DNA from: Deltaproteobacteria bacterium
GTDB lineage: Bacteria; Desulfobacterota; Desulfobacteria; Desulfobacterales; JAFDDL01
Direction: 5' to 3'
DNA: 9,030 nt
NCBI GenBank assembly: GCA_019310865.1
Contig: JAFDDL010000117.1
Span: 1-9,030, forward strand
Both the position numbers and the translations under genes were made by a program. Each line of letters opens with the position of its first letter. Within the stretch, counting starts at the first letter, position 1. The notes under the pieces are model-generated. The model did no database searches, was not told the DNA's origin, and saw only the letters and a program-made list of their open reading frames with translations. Positions 1 to 7,386 of this stretch are shown here, piece after piece.

Positions 1-867
1 ATCAGTTTCATGGTGGGCCTGTTTATCAAGCAATCAGAGAATAGATTTCCCCTGTTTGATGATATGGTAAATCTGGGTATTGAAAGCGGATTTGGAAACG
101 ATTGGAGTAAAATTATTGCTCTGAAACTTCTAGGCGATGGTTCCGGGCCCGGCGGTACGGCATGTGTATACGAACCCCAGAACCGAGGCCCGAAGGGATT
201 GGGGATTATGATGACGGACCCCGAAATTTTAGAGGCCAAAACCATTCAAGCCCATGAAGCCGGATTAAGATGCAGCATTCATTGCGTCGGGGACCGAGGC
301 ATCGATATCGCCCTGGATTGCATCGAAAAGGCGCAAAAAAAGAAACCGGTGGCGGATATGCGCCACCGATTGGAACATATCACCTTATGTACACCCAAAC
401 AGCTCAAACGAATCAAGGAATTGGGCGTTATTCCTTCAAGCAGTATCGGGGCCAATTATCGTTTTGGGGATCAGATCGCCGAGAATTTCGGGCCTGAGCG
501 AAGCCGCTGGATCTATCCCCAAAAAAGCTTGAAAGATATGGGTATTATTTCTGGTGGTAACAGCGACTACCCGGTTGTCGCTTCGGATCCATTTGAGCAG
601 ATGTACGCCGCCGTTACGCGCAAAACCATCAACGGAAATCTGATTGCTCCCGAAGAAGCCATCGACATCATGGACGCCATTCGGGTATATACCTGGAACG
701 GCGCCTACCTGAGCAAAGATGAGAATAAACTGGGTAGTATTGAACCCGGTAAAGTGGCAGATCTCATCGTCATCGACCGGGACATAACCTCAGTACCACC
801 CGAAGAACTGCTGGAAACCAAGGTATTGACAACTATTGTCGATGGAAAAACCGTCTATCAAAAATAA
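1..867 (+). CDS. YtcJ-like metal-dependent amidohydrolase, C-terminal part (5' end outside window)
   Basis: The open frame runs from the first base, so the ATG at 10 is an internal Met and the gene starts upstream: the residues before it (ISF) align with ISL in the paralogue at 7387-9018. About 289 residues are present, matching the last 290 or so of that 543-aa paralogue at roughly 69% identity by hand count. Seen metal-site motifs, numbered from the window start: Lys42 in the LKLLGDGSG segment (probable carboxylated bridging lysine), His94 in SIHCVGDRG, His126 in LEHIT and Asp189 in GGNSDYP. The N-terminal HxH lies outside the window. The end, GSIEPGKVADLIVIDRD, is the usual small beta-sandwich tail of the superfamily. 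Family knowledge (Amidohydro_3/YtcJ, including N-substituted formamide deformylase) suggests a cytoplasmic hydrolase of C-N bonds; the substrate is unknown. It is likely co-transcribed with the next gene, 30 nt downstream. Confidence 0.9.
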   Translation: MSFMVGLFIKQSENRFPLFDDMVNLGIESGFGNDWSKIIALKLLGDGSGPGGTACVYEPQNRGPKGLGIMMTDPEILEAKTIQAHEAGLRCSIHCVGDRGIDIALDCIEKAQKKKPVADMRHRLEHITLCTPKQLKRIKELGVIPSSSIGANYRFGDQIAENFGPERSRWIYPQKSLKDMGIISGGNSDYPVVASDPFEQMYAAVTRKTINGNLIAPEEAIDIMDAIRVYTWNGAYLSKDENKLGSIEPGKVADLIVIDRDITSVPPEELLETKVLTTIVDGKTVYQK

Positions 868-897
868 CACCAATGCAGCAAAAGTCGGAGGGTAAGC

Positions 898-2601
898 ATG
901 AATGCAGATCTAGTTATTAAAAACGGCAAAGTGATTACAGTCGATCCTGACTTTAGTATCAAACAAGCAATTGCTGTAAAGAACGGTAGGATTTTGGCCG
1001 TCGGCAGCGACGGTGACATGGCCCAGTACATCACAGCGGACACGAAAGTCCTTGACCTGAAGAGCAAAACCATTTTGCCGGGGATTAATGATTCTCACAT
1101 GCATGGGGCTTCTTTTGGAATGGCCCGGCCACCCTTGTCCCTTGACCTATCCTTCCCAGCGGTTCAATCGATTTCTGATATGGTCGATATCCTGAAAAAA
1201 AAGGTCGATGCAGTTGAAAAGGGCGAATGGATCCGCGGTGGTGGTTGGGATCAAGGGGAAATCGAAGAATGTAAACACGACCCTGCCAGAATGCCCCGAA
1301 AGTCGGATTTGGATTCAGTGTCCCCGGATAATCCCGTTATCTTTTTTGATTTCTCCGGGCATACGCTTTTAGTGAACAGCAAGGCTCTTGAATTGGCAGG
1401 TGTGACAAAGGATACACCCGATCCGCCAACCGGAGAGATTGAGCGGGATGCGTCAGGGGAACCAACCGGAATTTTCAAAGAACCGGGTGCAATGGGCGAA
1501 ATATTCTCAGTAGCGCCACCGCCTTCTAAAGAACAATTGAGAACCGCTGTGCTCACCAATCTCACCTATCTGAATGCAAATGGTATTACGAGTTTCACGG
1601 ATGCCGCTGTGGGGCCTGGTGGCCAGGATACCTTTAGCAACGAAATAATTGACATATACCAGGAATTATTGACCGAAGGCAATTTGACAACAAGGGTGAC
1701 CGTTCTCCTTCTCCTGGGCAACTACGGGGCACTGACTTATGAAGAATTGGAAAACGGGATTAAAAATTACACGGCTCCTGCTGGTGTTGACAAAAACTGG
1801 CTTCAATTTCCAGGCGTGAAGTTGTTTGCTGACGGAATCCCCTTATCGTACACCTCGTGGATGAATGAGGATTACGTAAGTGGTGACGCCGGGAAAGGAA
1901 AATCTGTTATTCCGGGCGAAACAGAAGAAGAACAACGAAAAACTTTAATTGAAATGGTAAAACTGGCGCATCGCCACGGCTACCAGGTCGGAATACATGC
2001 GACTGGCGACAGGGCCATCGATGCCTCGATTGATGGCTTTGTCGAAGCCGTTAAGGAAGGCGGCGGTGATCTGCGTCATTATATCATTCACGGTGATTTT
2101 GTTTCACCTGAAGGGGCTAAGATTCTAAGCCGGTATAATTTTGGAATTTCCATGCAGCCTTACATCCAGGTCAAAATTTGTGATTTTGAACCCACCGTTG
2201 TGGGTGAGAAGCGGGCCGCTTATGAATGGCCGACCCGAACGGTTCTGGATGAAGATGTCAAACTAACCTTTAGTTCCGATGCACCCGTGACGGAACCCAA
2301 CTGGCGGTTGGGTGTCCAAGCCGCCGTGTTACGAGAAGGACTCGCATCGGGGAAAGTCAGCGGGCCTGAACAATGTGTCACGGTGGAAGAAGCCCTTCGT
2401 GCTTATACCATTACCGGTGCATGGCAGGATGGGATGGAGACCGTCAAAGGATCTATCGAAGTTGGTAAAGTGGCTGATTTTTGCGTAATCGGAGATGATA
2501 TATTGAGCATTGATCCCCATAAAATCGGCGAAATCCCAGTATTGATGACAATTGTTGACGGTCGGATCGTCTTTGATGCAAGCATCGATCAAGCCTCGTA
2601 A
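898..2601 (+). CDS. YtcJ-like metal-dependent amidohydrolase, divergent paralogue (567 aa)
   Basis: This is a full-length amidohydrolase of the Amidohydro_3/YtcJ type. The start is supported by GGAGGG at 887-892, five bases before the ATG, and by the typical opening DLVIKNGKVITVD. Visible motifs: His67 and His69 in NDSHMHG, Lys308 in VKLFADG (probable bridging carboxylated lysine), His367 and Asp371 in GIHATGDRA, His398 in IIHGD and Asp461 in FSSDAPV, so the catalytic set looks complete. It ends with the beta-sandwich tail GSIEVGKVADFCVIGDD. No signal peptide is seen, so it is cytoplasmic. It is much less like the two other amidohydrolases here than they are like each other, with a different lysine-strand context (KLFADG versus KIMGDG), so it probably takes a different substrate or acts at a different step. 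Its last residues (SIDQAS) extend past the usual VDGRIVFD-type end and are encoded by DNA antisense to, or next to, a gene remnant. Substrate unknown. Confidence 0.93.
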   Translation: MNADLVIKNGKVITVDPDFSIKQAIAVKNGRILAVGSDGDMAQYITADTKVLDLKSKTILPGINDSHMHGASFGMARPPLSLDLSFPAVQSISDMVDILKKKVDAVEKGEWIRGGGWDQGEIEECKHDPARMPRKSDLDSVSPDNPVIFFDFSGHTLLVNSKALELAGVTKDTPDPPTGEIERDASGEPTGIFKEPGAMGEIFSVAPPPSKEQLRTAVLTNLTYLNANGITSFTDAAVGPGGQDTFSNEIIDIYQELLTEGNLTTRVTVLLLLGNYGALTYEELENGIKNYTAPAGVDKNWLQFPGVKLFADGIPLSYTSWMNEDYVSGDAGKGKSVIPGETEEEQRKTLIEMVKLAHRHGYQVGIHATGDRAIDASIDGFVEAVKEGGGDLRHYIIHGDFVSPEGAKILSRYNFGISMQPYIQVKICDFEPTVVGEKRAAYEWPTRTVLDEDVKLTFSSDAPVTEPNWRLGVQAAVLREGLASGKVSGPEQCVTVEEALRAYTITGAWQDGMETVKGSIEVGKVADFCVIGDDILSIDPHKIGEIPVLMTIVDGRIVFDASIDQAS

Positions 2602-2663
2602 ACAGTTTTACCGTTCACTATCGTCACCAGCACGTTGGTATCTAGCAGCGCTTCGGGGGGTAG
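2589..2663 (-). pseudogene. C-terminal remnant of a third YtcJ-like amidohydrolase, antisense to the end of the 567-aa gene
   Basis: Read on the minus strand, 2663 down to 2589 encodes LPPEALLDTNVL followed by VTIVNGKTVYEA and a TGA stop. This matches the very end of the 543-aa amidohydrolase (LPSEALLEANVL, MTVVDGKTVYEA, stop) at 18 of 24 residues. At the nucleotide level, including the two bases after the stop, I count about 63 of 77 identical. An in-frame TAG lies immediately upstream (2664-2666), and beyond it similarity fades, so only the tail survives. Weak resemblance to the preceding DRDIT segment can be seen if a frame shift is allowed. It sits about 20 nt behind the stop of the MFS gene, in the same orientation, and its last 13 nt overlap the 3' end of the convergent 567-aa gene. 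It is best read as a deletion scar of an amidohydrolase that once followed the transporter. It has no function of its own that I can support. Confidence 0.85.
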
Positions 2664-2684
2664 CTATTGATATTTCCGGTGTTG

Positions 2685-3890
2685 TCATGGCAAAAGACTC
2701 ACCTTCCTTCCCGTTTCTTTCATGGGAATGGCAAACAGGGCAGCCAGGGCAATGGCGCTTCCCATGAAGATAAATCCGGCCAGGTAAGAGCCCGTTACAT
2801 CAATCAACTTTCCGGTTACAATAGGCCCCAGAGAACCCGACACGCTTTGGAACATCATCATAAAGCCCACGGCAGTTGCCGCCAGCTCGGGCCCAACTGA
2901 TTCCATCTCAATGGGCATGGTAAATACAATAGGCATCAGTGCGCCGATGCCGGCGCCGGTGATGACGAGCATGAGAATCAGGGGAATACCACTCAAGCTC
3001 GAATAGGTGAAAACGCAAAGGCCTGCGATGGTCGTTCCGAAGATGATAATCGGTTTTCGCCTGCCGATCGCATCTGAAATCCGACCGCCGACAACGTTGA
3101 ATATCACGGACACGGCCATGATGATAGCGGCCAGTTCACCTGCGTGGGCGATCCCCCTTTCCGTCAGGCTGATGGGAAGAAATGCGCTTACCGGCAAGAA
3201 TCCAAGAGACTGAAGGCAAAAAAGGCCGCCCAGCAGCCGAATGTCTCTTATTTTTGCCACCTGTTTAAACCCATCCAACATCCGAGGCCTTTTCCCCAGT
3301 TGGGGCGTCTCGGCGGCAGGATCCCGGTAAACAAGAACCCACAGGATGCCGGCCAAAAGCAAAAAAAATCCCATGGCCACCATTACGCCTCTCCACCCCC
3401 CAAATAAGGGTGAGAAGAGACTAGCGGCCATTGCCGTGGCCACAGCGCCGCCCAAACCGACACCGGCCATGCTGATACCGTTGACAAAGGCCAGCCTGGC
3501 CGGCGGAAACCAAAGCCCGAAAACCTTTGGAATACTAGGCGTCACGATGTTGAATCCCATGCCAACAGCGAACATGCAGGCGATGAGTCCGAATGGCGTA
3601 TCCGCTATCGCCCGAAGCCCCCCGGCCACCGCCGCCATCAATATCCCGATTCCCACCGCCCACCGGCAACCGATCCGGTCACTCAGCATGCCGCCAATGG
3701 GTGCGAAAATGAAGGCAGCCAGAACAATCATGCCCATGAGTGATCCCATTTGCGCCCTGGACAGTTCTATTTCGGTAATAATCTCTGAAAAAAGGGGGGG
3801 CATACTCGCAATGGTAAACATAGCGGCGACATTCAGGCATAAAACAAGGGTCAATACGATCCATGGGGACATTTTCTGTTCAGCTATCAT
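2685..3890 (-). CDS. Major facilitator superfamily (MFS) transporter, 12 TM
   Basis: This 401-aa protein is almost wholly hydrophobic, with about twelve predicted membrane segments in two halves and a cytoplasmic loop around residues 188-215. Both halves carry the MFS motif A between helices 2/3 and 8/9: GGMLSDRIGCR at 66-76 and GGRISDAIGRRK at 268-279. Length and layout are those of a normal inner-membrane MFS permease, loosely of the CynX/NarK-like or metabolite:H+ kind; the subfamily and the direction of transport cannot be fixed by eye. The ATG overlaps the stop of the upstream MBL gene in an ATGA and no clear Shine-Dalgarno is visible, so translation is probably coupled. The gene's own TGA also overlaps an ATG, hinting at a former third cistron. 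From context it likely moves the substrate or product of the nearby hydrolases. Start at 3890 is favoured by the overlap; Met7 is an alternative. Confidence 0.92.
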   Translation of the reverse strand: MIAEQKMSPWIVLTLVLCLNVAAMFTIASMPPLFSEIITEIELSRAQMGSLMGMIVLAAFIFAPIGGMLSDRIGCRWAVGIGILMAAVAGGLRAIADTPFGLIACMFAVGMGFNIVTPSIPKVFGLWFPPARLAFVNGISMAGVGLGGAVATAMAASLFSPLFGGWRGVMVAMGFFLLLAGILWVLVYRDPAAETPQLGKRPRMLDGFKQVAKIRDIRLLGGLFCLQSLGFLPVSAFLPISLTERGIAHAGELAAIIMAVSVIFNVVGGRISDAIGRRKPIIIFGTTIAGLCVFTYSSLSGIPLILMLVITGAGIGALMPIVFTMPIEMESVGPELAATAVGFMMMFQSVSGSLGPIVTGKLIDVTGSYLAGFIFMGSAIALAALFAIPMKETGRKVSLLP

Positions 3891-4816
3891 GTTTTATTAG
3901 CCGTCGGCAGCTCTTTTCCCATGTATTTGTATTCCGCATTGATCCGGATGAAGTGTTCCCCATGGGATCTTGCCGGTAGAGATTTTTTCAGTTCGGTCAC
4001 AATGTATTCAAGATCATGGTTTCCAGCGGTGAGTTCTTTGGCTTTCTTGTCAAAAACCGTGATATAGGATCTCATCTCTTTTACGTCTTTATTGCTCGAG
4101 AGGGGGCCATGGCCCGCGATGACCTTATCTGCGTTAAGCGCTGCCAGAAAGTCGAGTGTCTTTTGCCATCCCGCGATATCCCCGTCGACCATATAGGGAT
4201 GACGGTCCGTGAACAAGATATCCCCGGCGAATACTACTTTTTCGGCGGGTAGATGAACGAGAATGCCACCTTTGGTATGCGATGGAGACACATAAATGAG
4301 CTCTATCACAACACCGCCCAAATCAATTCGCATTCGGTCGGAAAAGGTAATCGTTGGAAAGGCGACCTCAGTCCCTTTCATATCATCAGGCGTCAATCCA
4401 TAAATGTGCGAGTTGGTCAGTCTAGACACTGACTTTAACCGCATCTCATTGGCGCAATGGTTGTGAGCGACAACCGTGGCGCCGAGTTTGGTAAACGCTG
4501 AGTTTCCGAAGACATGGTCTAAGTGATGGTGTGTGTTAATCACATATTTGATCGGTTTATCGGTTATCGCTTTAATATCTTTGAGGAATCTTTCTGCCTC
4601 TTTGGCCGATACCAATGTGTCGATTACAGCGATTCCATCCTTTCCGATGATGATTCCGGCGTTGGCGCCATAGCTACTGGCCGGCGCCGTCTGTTGAACA
4701 TCCAAATAGGAATATACAGAATCAGAAACACGTGTCAGACCGGTCTCTCCCAAGGCTGTTGAGGTGACGAAAATACCAACCAGCGCAAACATCCACAATT
4801 TGATAGAAAGTTTCAT
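3887..4816 (-). CDS. Exported metallo-beta-lactamase-fold hydrolase (309 aa)
   Basis: This is an MBL-fold metal hydrolase (GloB-like superfamily) with a complete set of zinc ligands: H96, H98, D100 and H101 in THHHLDH, H180 in SPSHTKGG, D199 in FAGDILF and H236 in AGHGPLS. The first 23 residues, MKLSIKLWMFALVGIFVTST then ALG, form a Sec signal peptide with a likely signal peptidase I site after ALG, so the enzyme should act in the periplasm. The start at 4816 is chosen over an in-frame ATG at 4870 because AAGGAG stands 8 nt before it and the signal peptide begins there; the longer form would add 18 hydrophilic residues in front. It is the first gene of an operon with the MFS transporter (4-nt overlap). 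MBL-fold proteins hydrolyse lactams, lactones, thioesters and phosphoesters; this one lacks clear hallmarks of a true beta-lactamase, and its substrate is unknown. Confidence 0.9.
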   Translation of the reverse strand: MKLSIKLWMFALVGIFVTSTALGETGLTRVSDSVYSYLDVQQTAPASSYGANAGIIIGKDGIAVIDTLVSAKEAERFLKDIKAITDKPIKYVINTHHHLDHVFGNSAFTKLGATVVAHNHCANEMRLKSVSRLTNSHIYGLTPDDMKGTEVAFPTITFSDRMRIDLGGVVIELIYVSPSHTKGGILVHLPAEKVVFAGDILFTDRHPYMVDGDIAGWQKTLDFLAALNADKVIAGHGPLSSNKDVKEMRSYITVFDKKAKELTAGNHDLEYIVTELKKSLPARSHGEHFIRINAEYKYMGKELPTANKT

Positions 4817-4824
4817 ACTTTTTT

Positions 4825-4830
4825 CTCCTT
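4825..4830 (-). promoter_or_regulatory. Ribosome binding site deciding the MBL-fold hydrolase start
   Basis: On the minus strand this reads AAGGAG, 8 nt before the ATG at 4816. No comparable site precedes the in-frame ATG at 4870, so it supports the shorter protein that opens with a signal peptide. Confidence 0.8.
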
Positions 4831-4864
4831 TATGAAGCACAGATTCTTTACGTTCTGGTGAATA

Positions 4865-4918
4865 TCGCATGAAATAACTTCCTGTGCTCCCTTTTATAGC
4901 GGGTTTTAATTCATGCGA
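4865..4918. repeat. 9-bp inverted repeat around the MBL operon leader/promoter region
   Basis: TCGCATGAA (4865-4873) and TTCATGCGA (4910-4918) are perfect reverse complements separated by 36 nt. A minus-strand TATAAA (4893-4898), a possible -10 for the MBL-MFS operon, lies between the arms. The only -35-like hexamer at 17-nt spacing (TTTTCG at 4916-4921) is poor. The arms could be half-sites of a regulator or a long-loop RNA hairpin; this is inference from the repeat alone. Confidence 0.45.
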
Positions 4919-4924
4919 AAACTA

Positions 4925-4937
4925 CCCTGCGACAGGG
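4925..4937. repeat. Small GC-rich palindrome CCCTG-CGA-CAGGG
   Basis: Arms of 5 bp with a 3-bp centre stand out in an AT-rich control region, just upstream of the possible MBL promoter. It is a candidate operator; palindromes this short also occur by chance. Confidence 0.3.
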
Positions 4938-4952
4938 GAGCGTCAGCGGCCC

Positions 4953-4990
4953 AAATCAACCATTACAACAGTAGTTTAAAAAAATCAACC
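4953..4990. repeat. Tandem direct repeat AAATCAACC upstream of the receptor promoter
   Basis: AAATCAACC occurs at 4953-4961 and again at 4982-4990, 29 bp start to start, about three helical turns. Relative to the promoter at 5009-5037 the copies would centre near -58 and -87, a common layout for activator sites. No regulator gene lies in the window. The link to control is inference. Confidence 0.4.
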
Positions 4991-5008
4991 TTATTATATA
5001 AAAAATGT

Positions 5009-5037
5009 TTGACAGGCTATATATTTCTTGCTATATG
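5009..5037 (+). promoter_or_regulatory. Probable sigma-70-type promoter for the TonB receptor-amidohydrolase operon
   Basis: A perfect TTGACA -35 box (5009-5014) is followed by a 17-nt spacer and TATATG (5032-5037), with TG two bases upstream of the -10 (5029-5030), as in an extended -10 element. The predicted start near 5044 would leave a leader of about 145 nt before the receptor ATG. A second TATAAT (5040-5045) is too far (25 nt) from this -35. Confidence 0.6.
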
Positions 5038-5052
5038 GTTATAATATATAAC
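5038..5052. repeat. Inverted repeat GTTATA-ATA-TATAAC at the predicted transcription start
   Basis: Perfect 6-bp arms with a 3-bp centre overlap the predicted start point directly behind the -10, a position suited to a repressor. GTTATAAT, part of the same motif, recurs at 5086-5093. The region is very AT-rich, so chance cannot be excluded. Confidence 0.4.
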
Positions 5053-5176
5053 ACAGCCCATTTCAATTCTCAAACACCAAAGAATGTTATAATTAGAAAA
5101 AATTTATCAATATTGTCTTTTTTGTGGTTATACAAGGACATCGTCGTCTAAATTATATGAATCTTTCAACAGAACG

Positions 5177-5183
5177 AGGAGGT
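5177..5183 (+). promoter_or_regulatory. Strong ribosome binding site of the TonB-dependent receptor
   Basis: AGGAGGT lies 4 nt before the ATG at 5188 and favours this start over the in-frame Met codons 4 and 19. Confidence 0.85.
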
Positions 5184-5187
5184 CATT

Positions 5188-7377
5188 ATGAGCGACATGG
5201 CAAATTTCCGAAAAAGAGGCAGAAGTGTACGATTTTTTTTAATGACTTGTTTAACCCTATTCTTTATTTTGCTGTATTTCTCAGCCGGCGGGTTTGCCGA
5301 AGATGAGCAAGAAGAGGATTATGTTCTCGAAGAGATGGTCGTCACTGCATCCAAACGCGAGACCAAATTACAGGAAACACCCATTTCCATCAGCGCTTTT
5401 TCAGGTTATCAACTGGAAAGGGCCAATCTGCGCGATTTTAACGAGGTCATCACTTTTATCCCGGGTGCCTCCGAAGAGAATTCCTGGTCGGTCGGTCTTC
5501 GCACATACCAGCTCCGCGGCGTTGCACAGGGGCCGGGTGATCCAACGGTCGGCTACTACATTGATGATTCAGCCATCTACATATATGGCCTTCCCTTCGC
5601 TCCGATGGGGCGGTCGTTCGACCTGGAGCGTGTTGAAGCGCTACGCGGTCCCCAGAGCACATTGTATGGCAACGGGTCCATGGGCGGTACAATTCGTTTT
5701 ATTCCCAAGGCGCCGAACCTTGTCAACCCGGAGGTCCACATGAGGGTCGGCTATTCGAGTACCGACGGTGGGGAGCCGAGTCACTACATCGATGGCGCCC
5801 TCAGTTTACCGGTTATAAAGGACAAGCTCGCCGTGCGATTGGTGGCACAGTACGAAGAACTGGGTGGCTACCAAGAGACGGTAAATATACCTATATTCCG
5901 CCGTGAAGACTTCAATGACGCAGACCTCACGAACCTGCGCGGCAGTCTGCTTATGGAGCCCTGCGACTGGTTCACACTCAAGCTTCTCTACACCCATAAC
6001 GAATCATATCAAGACGGTACGCTCTTTGTTCGATCGCTGGATCCACCTGAAAACTCTGCTCTACCGGGCGACAGTATGGAAGGCGAGTTTGACCTATACT
6101 CAGCAACTCTGATTTTCGATCTCGGATTCGCTACCCTGAACACCACAACAACCTATATGGAATACAAAAATCAGACAAAGCAGAGCTATATCGACTTTTC
6201 CTGGCAACCACCGGGCTCGGTGATTGTGTGGGAACCACTCCAAGATGCGGAAGGGTTCAACAACGAAACGCGCCTGGTATCCGCGGGTGACGGGCCGTTT
6301 CAGTGGCTGGCTGGTGTGTTTTACGCCGACACCGAATCGATATCCAGTGTTTCATTGTATTTCCTTGACGGCCCTGCACTTTGGCCGGGTGGTGCCAGTG
6401 GGCTGGCTGAATCCGAATCCATATCCTTTTTCGGGGAGGCATCCTGGTCGTTTTTCGACGGCAAGCTGACCCCGCTGGTCGGACTTCGCTATTTCGAAGA
6501 CGATCGCTTTGGTATGGCCAATGCTGCCAGTGCTGGTGTCGTTCCACCCGAACCGGATACCTTTGACAGCGTCAATCCGCGCTTTAATCTCACATACCAG
6601 CCATCGATCTATTCCCTCTACTATCTGAATGTCGCCAAGGGATTTCGCAGTGGGAATTTCAACGATCTGATTACCGGGCTCGACCATCTAAATGATCCTG
6701 ACTTACCGGGCTTGCCTTGGCAGGAGGCATTGGATTCCGATGAAATCTGGAGTTACGAAATTGGCAGCAAGCTGGCATTTCAAAACGGCCGGTTGGTACT
6801 GGATGTAGCACTTTATTACCTGGACTGGCAGAATCAGATCCAGTCTATCAGCGCCGGCATAATTAACGCGCCGGCCGCCTACCAGGTCGGGGATGCTGAA
6901 ATTTACGGCATCGATCTCGGGGTGGTCTACTACTCAGAGGCCATACCGGGGTTGACGCTGAACCTAGCCGGCAACTGGAACAACGCAGAAATAACCAAAA
7001 TCTATGACGTTCTCAAGCCCGCGTTGTTGGACGCAAAAGAAGGGGACAGACCGCCGTTCGTACCGGAGTGGACGCTCGCGATCTCAGCGAATTACGCATG
7101 GCAGGTCACCGAAAAGTGGGCGGGGCTGGTCAACCTGAGCTACAATCACATTGATGCCCAGCCCGGGCAGTTCGATACAGGCTCTTACGGTGATACCCGC
7201 GACCTTTTGCGTGCGCGGATCGGTTTGCAGGGCGATCGGTTTGGCATCTACCTGTTCGGCAACAATCTCCTGGGAGAAGATGGCGCCATATACGCGCAGA
7301 CCCCAGCCGGCGCCATACATGCCTGGACACAGGATCATCCAAGGACGCTGGGCATCGAGGTGGCGTATAAATACTGA
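5188..7377 (+). CDS. TonB-dependent outer-membrane receptor (729 aa)
   Basis: The protein opens with a basic segment and a long hydrophobic stretch (residues 14-31), with likely signal peptidase cleavage after AGGFA37. A TonB-box-like segment EEMVVTAS follows at 48-55, then a plug domain (about 55-175) with the family motif VEALRGPQSTLYGNGSMGG at 149-167, and a beta-barrel to the C-terminus with alternating aromatic strands. It ends in VAYKY, an aromatic end as needed for outer-membrane assembly. The plug sequence resembles the broad receptor class abundant in sphingomonads and other degraders of organic compounds rather than a classical siderophore or B12 receptor, but the ligand cannot be read from sequence. 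Role: TonB/ExbBD-powered uptake across the outer membrane; those partners are not in the window. It is the first gene of an operon with an amidohydrolase starting 9 nt behind its stop, which suggests that the imported ligand or its product is that enzyme's substrate. Confidence 0.95.
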   Translation: MSDMANFRKRGRSVRFFLMTCLTLFFILLYFSAGGFAEDEQEEDYVLEEMVVTASKRETKLQETPISISAFSGYQLERANLRDFNEVITFIPGASEENSWSVGLRTYQLRGVAQGPGDPTVGYYIDDSAIYIYGLPFAPMGRSFDLERVEALRGPQSTLYGNGSMGGTIRFIPKAPNLVNPEVHMRVGYSSTDGGEPSHYIDGALSLPVIKDKLAVRLVAQYEELGGYQETVNIPIFRREDFNDADLTNLRGSLLMEPCDWFTLKLLYTHNESYQDGTLFVRSLDPPENSALPGDSMEGEFDLYSATLIFDLGFATLNTTTTYMEYKNQTKQSYIDFSWQPPGSVIVWEPLQDAEGFNNETRLVSAGDGPFQWLAGVFYADTESISSVSLYFLDGPALWPGGASGLAESESISFFGEASWSFFDGKLTPLVGLRYFEDDRFGMANAASAGVVPPEPDTFDSVNPRFNLTYQPSIYSLYYLNVAKGFRSGNFNDLITGLDHLNDPDLPGLPWQEALDSDEIWSYEIGSKLAFQNGRLVLDVALYYLDWQNQIQSISAGIINAPAAYQVGDAEIYGIDLGVVYYSEAIPGLTLNLAGNWNNAEITKIYDVLKPALLDAKEGDRPPFVPEWTLAISANYAWQVTEKWAGLVNLSYNHIDAQPGQFDTGSYGDTRDLLRARIGLQGDRFGIYLFGNNLLGEDGAIYAQTPAGAIHAWTQDHPRTLGIEVAYKY

Positions 7378-7386
7378 AATATAGTT

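Noticed and set aside
2602..2684. Bidirectional rho-independent terminator between the convergent operons
   Set aside because: No GC-rich stem followed by a T-run is present; the stretch is explained by the gene remnant.
2608..2688. 26-codon frame starting at the ATGA behind the MFS gene
   Set aside because: It is too short, overlaps the amidohydrolase remnant in another frame, and shows no recognisable protein character. It is treated as debris of the deletion.
3346..3900. 184-codon open frame antisense to the MFS gene
   Set aside because: It is rich in Pro, Ala, Met and Ile as expected from antisense of membrane-protein codons, and has no plausible family features. The MFS frame is clearly the real one.
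4817..4870. In-frame N-terminal extension of the MBL-fold hydrolase from an ATG at 4870
   Set aside because: The extension is hydrophilic and precedes a normal signal peptide, and the AAGGAG site fits only the ATG at 4816.
5124..5306. Possible leader peptide starting before the receptor
   Set aside because: The frame runs through the receptor's ribosome site and signal-peptide codons in another frame, and has no ribosome site of its own.
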